Shown here one piece after another: positions 50,629 through 58,533 of a stretch of DNA of 64,000 nucleotides. A program made the translations under genes and the position numbers. The notes under the pieces are model-generated. The model ran no database searches, was not told the DNA's origin, and saw only the letters and a list, made by a program, of their open reading frames with translations. Origin of the DNA: Streptomyces sp. TLI_235 (GTDB taxonomy: Bacteria > Actinomycetota > Actinomycetes > Streptomycetales > Streptomycetaceae); assembly GCA_002300355.1 (NCBI GenBank), contig NSGV01000001.1, positions 4,030,001 to 4,094,000 of the forward strand. Reading direction: 5' to 3'. How positions within the stretch are numbered: the first letter of the stretch is position 1; each line of letters starts with the position of its first letter.

Positions 50629-52989
50629 ATGAACCTGGCCGTAGAGACCGCCTCCGCCGTCCCCGCCTGGCAGGACACCGCACTGGAGCCGGGCGGGCGG
50701 GCCGACGCCCTGATCGCCGCCATGACCCTCCGGGAGAAGATCGCCCAGCTGTTCGGCGTCTGGGTCGGCGCCTCCGACGAGGGCGGCGAGGTCGCCCCCT
50801 ACCAGCACGAGATGGACGAGCCGCCCGCCCTCGACACCCTGCTGCCGCACGGACTCGGCCAGCTCACCCGGCCGTTCGGCACCGCCCCCGTCGACCCGGC
50901 CACCGGTGCGCTCTCGCTGATGCGCACCCAGCAGCGGATCGCCGCGGCCAACCGCTTCGGTATCCCCGCCGTCGCCCACGAGGAGTGCCTGGCCGGCTTC
51001 GCCGCCTGGAAGGCCACCGCCTACCCCGTGCCGCTCGCCTGGGGCGCCGCCTTCGACCCCGCGCTGATCCGCCGGATGGCCGCCGCGATCGGCCGCGACA
51101 TGCGCTCGGTCGGCGTCCACCAGGGTCTCGCCCCCGTCCTGGACGTCGTCCGCGACGCCCGCTGGGGCCGGGTCGAGGAGACCATCGGCGAGGACCCGTA
51201 CCTGGTCGGCACCGTCGGCACCGCCTACGTGCAGGGCCTGGAGTCCGCCGGGATCGTCGCCACCCTCAAGCACTTCGCCGGCTACTCCGCCTCCCGCGCC
51301 GGCCGCAACCTCGCCCCGGTCGGCATGGGCGCCCGCGAGCGCGCCGACGTCATCCTGCCGCCCTTCGAGATGGCCGTCCGCGAGGGCGGCGCCCGCTCCG
51401 TGATGCACGCCTACACCGACACCGACGGCGTGCCCTCCGCCGCCGACGAGCGCCTGCTCACCGAACTCCTCCGCGACACCTGGGGATTCACCGGCACCGT
51501 GGTCGCCGACTACTTCGGCATCGGCTTCCTGCGCACCCTGCACGGCGTCGCCGGCAGCTGGGACGAGGCCGCCGGCGCGGCCCTCGAAGCCGGCGTCGAC
51601 GTCGAACTGCCCACCGTGAAGACCTTCGGCGAACCGCTCGTCGAGGCGGTCGCCGCCGGCCGCGTCCCCGAGCACCTGATCGACCGCGCCCTGCGCCGCG
51701 TCCTCGTCCAGAAGGCCGAACTCGGCCTGCTCGACCCCGACTGGACGCCCGTCCCGGCGGTCCTCGCCGGCGCCGACCTCACCGTCCCCGCCGCCCTGCG
51801 CGGCAGCGTCGACCTCGACCCGGCCGAGAACCGCGCCCTCGCCCGCGAGATCGCCGAGCGCTCCGTCGTCCTGCTCCGCAACGACGGCACCCTGCCACTG
51901 GCCCGGCCCGCCCGGATCGCCCTGATCGGCCCCACCGCCGACGAGGCCACTGCTGTCCTCGGCTGCTACGCCTTCCCGGTGCACGTCGGCCGCCAGCACC
52001 CCGACACCCCGGTCGGCCTGCGGCTGCCCACCCTGCGCGAGGCGCTGGCCGCCGAGTTCCCCGACAGCGCACTCACCGTGCTGCCCGGCGCCGGCATCGA
52101 CACCGTCGACACCTCCGGTTTCGCCGCGGCCGTCGCCGCCGCCCGCGAGGCCGACGTGGTCGTGCTCGCCCTCGGCGACCGCGCCGGGCTGTTCGGCCGC
52201 GGCACCAGCGGCGAGGGCTGCGACGCCGAGTCGCTGGAACTCCCCGGCGTCCAGCAGCAGCTGCTCGACACCCTGCTCGACACCGGCACCCCCGTCGTGG
52301 TCGCGCTGCTCGCCGGCCGGCCGTACGCGCTCGGCCGCGCCGTCACCGAGGCCGCCGCGGTCGTCCAGACGTTCTTCCCCGGCGAGGAGGGCACCGGCGC
52401 ACTCGCCGGCGTGCTGAGCGGCCGGGTCGAGCCGTCCGGCCGACTGCCCGTCAGCGTGCCCCGTCGCCCAGGCGTCCAGCCCTCCTCCTACCTCGCCGCC
52501 CGGCTCGCCGGACCGACCGACGTCTCCAGCACCGACCCGACCCCGGCGTACGGCTTCGGCCACGGCCTCACCTACACCTCCTTCGACTGGTCCGACCTCG
52601 CCGTCGAGACCGGCCGGACGGACACCGCCGGCGAGTGCCGGCTCGCCCTCACCGTGCGCAACAGCGGCGAACGGCCCGGCACCGAGGTCGTCCAGCTCTA
52701 CCTGCACGACCCGGTCGCCTCCGTGGTGCAGCCCGTCCAGCGGCTGATCGGCTACCTGCGGCTGCCGCTCGCCGCCGGCGACGAGCGCCGGATCACCGTC
52801 ACCGTCCCCGCCGACCTGGCCTCCTTCACCGGCCGCGGCGGCCGCCGGATCGTAGAACCCGGCGCCCTGGAGCTCCGCCTCGCCGCCTCCAGCACCGACC
52901 CGCGGCTCACCGCCGCGGTCGAGCTCACCGGCCCCGTCCGCACGGTCGACCACACCCGCCGGCTGCACCCCGTCTTCGACGTGCGGTAG
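50629..52989 (+). CDS. glycoside hydrolase family 3 (beta-xylosidase/beta-glucosidase, BxlA-like)
   Basis: 786 residues from ATG 50629. GH3 N-terminal barrel with KHFAGYSASRAGRNLAPVGM and the nucleophile Asp in VVADYFGIGF; the (alpha/beta) sandwich starts near VVLLRNDGTLPLARPARIAL, and a fibronectin-III-like tail ends the protein (GECRLALTVRNSGERPGTEV). There is no signal peptide, so it cleaves imported disaccharides in the cytoplasm. Linkage to the bxl-type transporter and the acetylxylan esterase suggests xylobiose as substrate; beta-glucosidase activity cannot be excluded. Confidence 0.93.
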   Translation: MNLAVETASAVPAWQDTALEPGGRADALIAAMTLREKIAQLFGVWVGASDEGGEVAPYQHEMDEPPALDTLLPHGLGQLTRPFGTAPVDPATGALSLMRTQQRIAAANRFGIPAVAHEECLAGFAAWKATAYPVPLAWGAAFDPALIRRMAAAIGRDMRSVGVHQGLAPVLDVVRDARWGRVEETIGEDPYLVGTVGTAYVQGLESAGIVATLKHFAGYSASRAGRNLAPVGMGARERADVILPPFEMAVREGGARSVMHAYTDTDGVPSAADERLLTELLRDTWGFTGTVVADYFGIGFLRTLHGVAGSWDEAAGAALEAGVDVELPTVKTFGEPLVEAVAAGRVPEHLIDRALRRVLVQKAELGLLDPDWTPVPAVLAGADLTVPAALRGSVDLDPAENRALAREIAERSVVLLRNDGTLPLARPARIALIGPTADEATAVLGCYAFPVHVGRQHPDTPVGLRLPTLREALAAEFPDSALTVLPGAGIDTVDTSGFAAAVAAAREADVVVLALGDRAGLFGRGTSGEGCDAESLELPGVQQQLLDTLLDTGTPVVVALLAGRPYALGRAVTEAAAVVQTFFPGEEGTGALAGVLSGRVEPSGRLPVSVPRRPGVQPSSYLAARLAGPTDVSSTDPTPAYGFGHGLTYTSFDWSDLAVETGRTDTAGECRLALTVRNSGERPGTEVVQLYLHDPVASVVQPVQRLIGYLRLPLAAGDERRITVTVPADLASFTGRGGRRIVEPGALELRLAASSTDPRLTAAVELTGPVRTVDHTRRLHPVFDVR

Positions 52990-53003
52990 CCCGCCCCCGG
53001 ACC

Positions 53004-53075
53004 CCACCTGCCCCGGCCCCATGCACCCCGGGACCCGCTTCCCCGGAGTGCGGCGGCCGAGGCCGGGGCAGGTGG
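53004..53075 (+). terminator. long two-level hairpin between GH3 and esterase genes
   Basis: A perfect 15-base outer stem (CCACCTGCCCCGGCC at 53004-53018 with 53061-53075) surrounds a second partial stem (GCACcCCGGG with CCCCGGaGTGC, about 53023-53051). It starts 15 bases after the GH3 stop and probably attenuates read-through into the esterase gene. Confidence 0.7.
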
Positions 53076-53113
53076 ACCACGACCGAACGCACCACAGGCC
53101 GAAGGAGTCGACG

Positions 53114-54079
53114 TTGTACACCGACCTGCCCGAGGACGCACTCCGCTCGTACCGCAGCACCCAGACCGAGCCCGCCGATTTCGACGCCTTCTGGCACAGG
53201 ACCCTCGACGAGGCCCGGGCCGCGGGCGCCGGGACCACCGCCGTCCCCGTGCCGACCGGCCTCACCACCGTCGACACCTTCGACGTGACCTTCCCCGGCT
53301 ACGCGGGCGAACCCGTCCGGGCCTGGCTGCGGTTGCCCCGCGGCGCGGACGGCCCGCTGCCCGCCGTCGTCCAGTACGTCGGCTACGGCGGCGGCCGGGG
53401 CCACGTCCTGGAGAACCTCGTCTGGGCCTCCGCAGGCTTCGCCCACCTGCAGATGGACACCCGAGGCCAGGGCTCGGTCTGGAGCCGCGGCGACACCCCC
53501 GACTCCGGGCCCGCCGGGCCGCAGGTCCCCGGAGTGATGACCCGCGGCATCGAGGACCCGCACGGCTACTACTACCGGCGGCTGTTCACCGACGCCGTCC
53601 GCGCCGTGGACGCCGTCCGCACCCTGCCCGCGGTCGACCCGGACCGCGTCGCCGTCATGGGCAACAGCCAGGGCGGCGGCACCGCCCTCGCCGCGGCCGG
53701 ACTCGTCCCCGACCTCGCCGCGGTCGTCGCCCACGTGCCCTTCCTCTGCGACTTCCCGCGGGCCGTGGTCGTCACCGACGCCCACCCGTTCCGCGAGATC
53801 GCCGACTACCTGGCGACTCACCGCGGCCGGGACGAGCAGGTGCACCGCACCCTCTCCTACATGGACGGCGTCCACTTCGCCGCCCGCGCCACCGCCCCGG
53901 CCCGCTTCTCCGCCGCGCTCATGGACCAGGTCGTCCCGCCGTCCACCGTGTTCGCCGCCCACAACGCCTACGCCGGACCGAAGGAGATCGACGTCTGGCG
54001 CTACAACGGCCACGAGGCCGGCGGCCCGGACGACCACGCGGCCGCCCTCCGCTTCCTCCGCCGTCACCTCGGCGCGTAA
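53114..54079 (+). CDS. acetylxylan esterase, CE7 family
   Basis: 321 residues, the usual CE7 length. The frame supports a TTG start at 53114, with GAAGGAG 6 bases upstream and no ATG/GTG nearby that fits. CE7 motifs: RGQ in DTRGQGS, nucleophile Ser in GNSQGGG, Asp in DQVVPPST and the HE motif in YNGHEAGG. These enzymes remove acetyl groups from short xylo-oligosaccharides (and cephalosporin C). No signal peptide, so it works with the imported sugars beside the GH3 enzyme. Confidence 0.92.
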   Translation: MYTDLPEDALRSYRSTQTEPADFDAFWHRTLDEARAAGAGTTAVPVPTGLTTVDTFDVTFPGYAGEPVRAWLRLPRGADGPLPAVVQYVGYGGGRGHVLENLVWASAGFAHLQMDTRGQGSVWSRGDTPDSGPAGPQVPGVMTRGIEDPHGYYYRRLFTDAVRAVDAVRTLPAVDPDRVAVMGNSQGGGTALAAAGLVPDLAAVVAHVPFLCDFPRAVVVTDAHPFREIADYLATHRGRDEQVHRTLSYMDGVHFAARATAPARFSAALMDQVVPPSTVFAAHNAYAGPKEIDVWRYNGHEAGGPDDHAAALRFLRRHLGA

Positions 54080-54096
54080 GGCCCGGGAGAGCGAAC

Positions 54097-54164
54097 AGGG
54101 GCGCGGGGAACTGCGCAGTCCGTACGGTCACCCGCTACCGGACCGCGCAGTTCCCCGCGCCCCT
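54097..54164. repeat. 20-base inverted repeat (GGGGCGCGGGGAACTGCGC type), bidirectional terminator
   Basis: A perfect 20-base inverted repeat (54097-54116 and 54145-54164) with a 28-base interior that can also pair, between the convergent esterase and CbtA genes. This sequence type recurs in streptomycete genomes between convergent genes. A degenerate partial copy occurs near 24447 after the SURF1 gene. Confidence 0.8.
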
Positions 54165-54174
54165 TGGTTGCTCG

Positions 54175-54936
54175 TCAGGCCGCCGAAGCCACCGCGCCGG
54201 GCGCGGCCGCCGCAGCGGGCCTCGGGTTCAGCAGACGCTCCGCCAGGTGGCCGAAGAGCAGGCCGAAGCCCAGCCACAGGGTGGCCTGCACGGCCAGCGT
54301 CGCCAGGCGGAACTGCCACAGCAGCGTCGCCGAGAAGTCCGCCGGCACCTCGTTGAAGGACGGCAGGAAGGCGTACGCCAGCCCCACCGCCACCGCGAAG
54401 GCGGCGGCCGCCACCACCGTGGCGTTCCAGTTGCCCAGCCGCGGCGCCAGCCGCCGCCCCAGGACCAGCGCCGCCAGCGTCAGCAGCAGCCCCAGCAGCA
54501 TCATCAGGAAGTACAGCGTGGTGCGCTGCCCGATGGTGTCCGGATTGCCCACCGCCGGCGGGTTGGCCGGGTACTTGAGGAACGGGACGACGTACAGCGC
54601 GACGAGGCCGGTGCCGGAGACCAGCATCGCCGTCGCCCGCGGACCGAACCCGCCGATCCGTCCCAGCGCGAAGCAGTACGCCAGGGCGATGATGCCGCCC
54701 AGCGCGATGCCGTACACCAGGATGCCGGTCGCCAGACCGGCCGTGGACTGCATCGACCGGCTGACCAGTTCCACGCCCCCCTCGTGCGAGTGGGGCTGGG
54801 ACTCCTCGAAGGCGATCGCGGCGTCGACCCGCGGCTCGCCGAGCAGGTAGGCGACCAGCAGAGCGGGCACGGCTGCGCCCAGCCCGCCCAGCATGCCGCG
54901 GACGAGCAGGGATCTGACAGGTGTGGAGTTGTTCAC
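54175..54936 (-). CDS. cbtA: CbtA family cobalt transporter subunit
   Basis: 253 residues from ATG 54936. Several membrane helices are visible (about 8-30, 66-90, 100-120, 140-160, 170-190 and near the end). CbtA features include a His-containing loop between the first helices (FEESQPHSHEGG) and a long Ala/Leu-rich tail. It works with CbtB, 13 bases upstream. The pair is predicted to import cobalt, and in actinobacteria is often under B12 riboswitch control, as here. Confidence 0.92.
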   Translation of the reverse strand: MNNSTPVRSLLVRGMLGGLGAAVPALLVAYLLGEPRVDAAIAFEESQPHSHEGGVELVSRSMQSTAGLATGILVYGIALGGIIALAYCFALGRIGGFGPRATAMLVSGTGLVALYVVPFLKYPANPPAVGNPDTIGQRTTLYFLMMLLGLLLTLAALVLGRRLAPRLGNWNATVVAAAAFAVAVGLAYAFLPSFNEVPADFSATLLWQFRLATLAVQATLWLGFGLLFGHLAERLLNPRPAAAAAPGAVASAA

Positions 54937-54949
54937 GGTTCCCGTCCCG

Positions 54950-55171
54950 TCAGTGGCAGGGGAAGCCGAGCAGGTGACGACCGTCGTGCACCCACTCGTG
55001 CACGTTCTCGCCGGAGATCAGGGAGACGGCGCCCTGTTCGGCGCCGACGAAGTAGATGAGGGTCATCATCAGGATGCCGAAGAACACCGCCCACGGCAGG
55101 ATCGCCTTGACGGAGAGCGGCGCGGACTGGCCGACGGGGGAGACGACCGCGGGTGCGGCGGACTGGGCCAT
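54950..55171 (-). CDS. cbtB: CbtB family cobalt transporter subunit
   Basis: 73 residues from ATG 55171 with GGAGG close upstream. One membrane segment (about 24-44, ILPWAVFFGILMMTLIYFVG) and a C-terminal metal-binding motif with His (ENVHEWVHDGRHLLGFPCH) define CbtB. It is translated from a leader containing the cobalamin riboswitch and precedes cbtA by 13 bases. Confidence 0.92.
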   Translation of the reverse strand: MAQSAAPAVVSPVGQSAPLSVKAILPWAVFFGILMMTLIYFVGAEQGAVSLISGENVHEWVHDGRHLLGFPCH

Positions 55172-55216
55172 GGCAGAACCTCCTCGGGAACTCGCGTCCC
55201 GCTAGATGGTGCACAC

Positions 55217-55329
55217 ACGACGGCAGTGGGTCTGACTCACCGTCGGCCCGACCCCGTCGTGGAGCGAACCGTCGGCACACAGTGGCGCGACCGTGCCGGA
55301 GTCTCACCGGGCTTCCGTCGTGCCGTCGT
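55217..55329 (-). promoter_or_regulatory. cobalamin riboswitch controlling cbtB-cbtA
   Basis: On the minus strand the leader contains AAGCCCGGTGAGACTCCGGC, then GGTCGCGCCACTGTG and the B12-box-like GAGTCAGACC. The closing stem pairs ACGACGGCA (high-coordinate end, 55321-55329) with TGCCGTCGT (55217-55225). These are the conserved core segments of cobalamin riboswitches. High coenzyme B12 should shut off cobalt uptake. The aptamer is rather short (~113 nt). It ends about 45 bases before the cbtB start. Confidence 0.87.
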
Positions 55330-55478
55330 ACATCGCCAAGAAGGTACCGTCAGCCGCGGGGCCCGCCAAGGGCGTGCGGACGGCGCATTCACCACCCCGG
55401 CGCCCGGGGACGCCCCGACAGGACCGACCGCCGGCGGTGACTCGCGTGCCCGGCAATGGAGTTGGGGGAGGACCCGCA

Positions 55479-56039
55479 GTGCGCGTGACATTGATCTCAG
55501 CGGCCATGAGCGAGGCCGCACGGCAGTCCCGCTTCGACGACGGCGGCCTGCTCGACGCCCACGGCCTGCGCGCCGCCGAGGCCGCCGCCGGCACCCTCCG
55601 GCCGGCCGGACGCGTCCTGGCCTCCCCGTCCCCCCGGTGCCGGCAGACCGCCGAGGCCCTCGGCCTGCCGGCGCCCGTCGACGAACCCGCGCTGGCCGGC
55701 TGCGACACCGGCCGCTGGCGGGGCCGCACCCTCGACGAGGTCGCCGCCGCCGAACCCGAGGCACTCGCCCGCTGGCTCGCCGACCCCACCGCCGCCCCGC
55801 ACGGCGGCGAACCCCTCCGGGCCCTGCTGGACCGGGTCGCCGACTGGCTGACCGCCCTCCCCGAGGACACGCCGGCGGTGACCGCCGTCGTCGAACCCGA
55901 CACCGTCCGCGCCGCCGCCGTGCACGCCCTCGGCGCCCCGCCCGCCGCCTTCTGGCGGCTCGACGTCCGCCCGCTCACCGCCACCCGCCTCTCCGGCCGC
56001 TCCGGCCGCTGGAACCTCGGCTGCGGCCAACCGCTCTGA
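55479..56039 (+). CDS. histidine phosphatase-fold protein lacking catalytic histidines
   Basis: 186 residues from GTG 55479 behind GGGGGAGGA. The fold is that of the histidine (phosphoglycerate mutase-like) phosphatases: SPSPRCRQTAEALGL and GCDTGRWRGRTLDEV are clearly present. But the N-terminal RHG motif is replaced by LISAAMSEAARQ, and the second catalytic His position reads AVVEPDTVRAA. So it is probably inactive as a phosphatase. It diverges from the riboswitch-controlled cbtBA, and relatives near cobalamin genes suggest a link to that pathway, perhaps regulatory or binding. Confidence 0.87.
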   Translation: MRVTLISAAMSEAARQSRFDDGGLLDAHGLRAAEAAAGTLRPAGRVLASPSPRCRQTAEALGLPAPVDEPALAGCDTGRWRGRTLDEVAAAEPEALARWLADPTAAPHGGEPLRALLDRVADWLTALPEDTPAVTAVVEPDTVRAAAVHALGAPPAAFWRLDVRPLTATRLSGRSGRWNLGCGQPL

Positions 56040-56104
56040 CATCCCGCCGACCCGTCCGGCCCGGCGGTCCCCGGCGTCGGTGCCCGGCCCTAAGGTGCCG
56101 TGCC

Positions 56105-56755
56105 GTGACGATCCTGATGACCGACGCCGGCCCGGTGGCACCGGACGCCCTGCTCACCCGCACCGGCGGGACACCCCTCGCACGCGCCGGGACGGCCTGG
56201 CCGCACTGCGCGACCTGCGAAGGCCCGATGCAGTTCCTCGCCCAGATCCTGCTGGACGACCTCGGCCGGCACGCCGGCACCGGCGCCTCGGACGGGCGGG
56301 GCCTGCTCGCCCTGTTCATGTGCCGGAACAACCCCGGCGGCTGCCAGGAATGGAGCCCGCGCGCAGGCGGCAACCGGGCCCTCCTGCTGCCCGCCGAGGG
56401 CGTCCGGCCCCTGCCACTGCCGGACCTTGACGAGCACGCCGACGAGGACGACGACCCCCGACTGCTCGGCGCCGTCCGCGCCGTCTCCCACCAACCAGCG
56501 CCCGGTACCGACTACGCCCGCGCCCGCCTCCGGCCCAACCCCGGGCGACCGCTCGGGCACCTCGGCGGCGAACCCGACTGGCTGCAGTACGACGAGACGC
56601 CGGAATGCCCCGGCTGCGCCCGCCCGATGCCCTTCGCCGCCCAGCTCGAGGATGGCCCCGACCCCGTCACCGCGATGAACTTCGGGGGCGGCGGCAGCGC
56701 GTACGCCTTCGCCTGCGAGCCCTGCGGTCACGCGGCCTTCCTCTGGCAGTGCTGA
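56105..56755 (+). CDS. DUF1963-like cysteine-rich protein
   Basis: 216 residues from GTG 56105. Four Cys pairs are spaced along the protein: HCATCEGPMQF, MCRNNPGGCQEW, ECPGCARPMPF and ACEPCGHAAF, which could hold one or two zinc ions. The P.C..C..PM.F pattern resembles the DUF1963/YwqG family. No signal peptide. Between the pseudo-phosphatase and nth, same strand. Function unknown. Confidence 0.75.
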   Translation: MTILMTDAGPVAPDALLTRTGGTPLARAGTAWPHCATCEGPMQFLAQILLDDLGRHAGTGASDGRGLLALFMCRNNPGGCQEWSPRAGGNRALLLPAEGVRPLPLPDLDEHADEDDDPRLLGAVRAVSHQPAPGTDYARARLRPNPGRPLGHLGGEPDWLQYDETPECPGCARPMPFAAQLEDGPDPVTAMNFGGGGSAYAFACEPCGHAAFLWQC

Positions 56756-56889
56756 CGACGAGCGGCGCCACCGCACCACCGACCCGCGCACCACTGACCC
56801 GCGCCGCCAGCGCCGCACTCCCATCGCCGCACTTCCACCGCCGCAGTTCGCCGAGCCGGGCGACCCGCGTCCGCGTGAGCCGTAGTCTG

Positions 56890-57759
56890 ATGAGCATGGC
56901 GAAGAGTGGCGGCGCGGCGGCCCGGGGCGGGCCGGGGCTCAAGAAGGCAGCGTTCCCGAAGACGCACCTGGCGACGGTGCGGCAGGCGCGGAGGATCAAC
57001 CGGGCGCTGGCGGAGGTCTACCCCTACGCCCACCCGGAGCTGGACTTCGACAACCCGTTCCAACTGCTGGTGGCCACCGTGCTGTCGGCGCAGACCACCG
57101 ACCTGCGGGTGAACCAGACCACGCCGGCGCTCTTCGCCAAGTACCCGACACCGGAGGACATGGCGGTGGCGGTGCCGGAGGAGCTGGAGGAGATCATCCG
57201 GCCGACCGGCTTCTTCCGGAACAAGGCCAAGTCCCTGCTCGGCCTCTCCGCGGCCCTGCGGGACAACTTCGGCGGCGAGGTCCCCGGCCGCCTGGAGGAC
57301 CTCGTCACCCTGCCCGGCGTCGGCCGCAAGACCGCCAACGTCGTCCTCGGCAACGCCTTCGGCGTCCCCGGCATCACCGTCGACACCCACTTCGGCCGAC
57401 TCGTCCGCCGCTTCGGCTGGACGCAGGAGGAGGACCCGGAGAAGGTCGAGGCCGCGGTCGCCGCGATCTTCCCCAAGTCCGAGTGGACGATGCTCTCGCA
57501 CCGCGTCGTCTTCCACGGCCGCCGCGTCTGCCACTCCCAGAAGCCGGCCTGCGGCGCCTGCCCGATCACCGCGCTCTGCCCCTCCTACGGCGCCGGCGAG
57601 ACCGACCCGGAGAAGGCCGCGAAGCTGCTCAAGTACGAGCTCGCGGGCAAGCCCGGCCAACGGCTGCGCCCGCCCGCGGACTTCCCGGGGGAGGCCGCGG
57701 CCCGGGCCGAGGCCGCCGCGCACGACGGCGAGGTCGCGGACATGGCGGTCGCCGGATGA
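56890..57759 (+). CDS. nth: endonuclease III
   Basis: 289 residues from ATG 56890 (ATG 56896 equally possible; no strong ribosome site). Helix-hairpin-helix with catalytic Lys in LPGVGRKTANVVLG, catalytic Asp in GITVDTHFGRL, and the [4Fe-4S] cluster cysteines in CHSQKPACGACPITALCPS. It removes oxidised pyrimidines in base-excision repair. The stop overlaps the NUDIX start by 4 bases (ATGA). Restores the mycobacterial nth-NUDIX-marP order after the accessory block. Confidence 0.96.
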   Translation: MSMAKSGGAAARGGPGLKKAAFPKTHLATVRQARRINRALAEVYPYAHPELDFDNPFQLLVATVLSAQTTDLRVNQTTPALFAKYPTPEDMAVAVPEELEEIIRPTGFFRNKAKSLLGLSAALRDNFGGEVPGRLEDLVTLPGVGRKTANVVLGNAFGVPGITVDTHFGRLVRRFGWTQEEDPEKVEAAVAAIFPKSEWTMLSHRVVFHGRRVCHSQKPACGACPITALCPSYGAGETDPEKAAKLLKYELAGKPGQRLRPPADFPGEAAARAEAAAHDGEVADMAVAG

Positions 57760-58475
57760 CCGTCGCGATCGAACCCGGTGGCCTGCCCGACTGGCTGCAG
57801 CCGGTCCGTGCCGCCGCCGAGACGGTGCTCCCCGAGCAGCTCAGCCGCTTCCTCCCGCCGGCCTCCGGCGGCCGGCCGTCCGCCGTCCTCATGCTCTTCG
57901 GCCACGGCGAGGCCGGGCCCGACCTGCTGCTCATCGAGCGGGCCCGCTCGCTGCGGTCGCACGCCGGGCAGCCGTCCTTCCCCGGCGGCGCGCTCGACCC
58001 GGAGGACGGCGACCCGGCCGGCCCCGGTCCGGTCGCGGCGGCCCTGCGGGAGGCCCGCGAGGAGACCGGCCTGGACCCGGCGGGCGTGCAGGTCTTCGCG
58101 ACCCTGCCCGCGCTCTACATCCCGGTCTCCGGCTTCGTGGTCACCACCGTGCTGGGCTGGTGGCGGGAGGAGAGCCCGGTGGGGCCGGTGGACCCGGCCG
58201 AGACCGGTGCCGTCTTCCGGGTGCCGCTGACCGACCTCACCGACCCGGCGAACCGCGCCCGGCTGCGCCACCCCTCCGGCCACATCGGCCCGGCCTTCGA
58301 GGTGGCGGACCGGCTGGTGTGGGGCTTCACCGCCGGGGTGATCGACCGGGTGCTGCACTACAGCGGCCTGGAACGGCCCTGGGACACCCGGCGTACCCTG
58401 ACCCTCTCCGACGAGGCCCTGCACCTCACCCGGCCGGACCGGCAGCGCGACCGGAGCTCGCCAGCACCGCGCTGA
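57756..58475 (+). CDS. NUDIX CoA pyrophosphatase-type hydrolase
   Basis: 239 residues from ATG 57756, coupled to nth. A leader SRFLPPASGGRPSAVLMLFG precedes the Nudix box GGALDPEDGDPAGPGPVAAA then LREAREETGLDPAGV; the motif RSHAGQPSFPGGALDPEDGD fits the CoA-pyrophosphatase (NudL/YeaB) class. It likely cleaves CoA or nucleotide diphosphates, perhaps as housekeeping for damaged metabolites. MarP starts 58 bases later. Confidence 0.93.
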   Translation: MTVAIEPGGLPDWLQPVRAAAETVLPEQLSRFLPPASGGRPSAVLMLFGHGEAGPDLLLIERARSLRSHAGQPSFPGGALDPEDGDPAGPGPVAAALREAREETGLDPAGVQVFATLPALYIPVSGFVVTTVLGWWREESPVGPVDPAETGAVFRVPLTDLTDPANRARLRHPSGHIGPAFEVADRLVWGFTAGVIDRVLHYSGLERPWDTRRTLTLSDEALHLTRPDRQRDRSSPAPR

Positions 58476-58533
58476 GCACCCGGACCCGGTGGCCCGTGGA
58501 GGTTCCGGTCCCCGTCCATGGGAGGGTATCTGG

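Noticed and set aside
54893..56755. Single long protein from the cbtA region through to the DUF1963-like end
   Set aside because: The frame crosses the riboswitch and the true start of the DUF1963-like protein is GTG 56105; the upstream part has no recognisable features.
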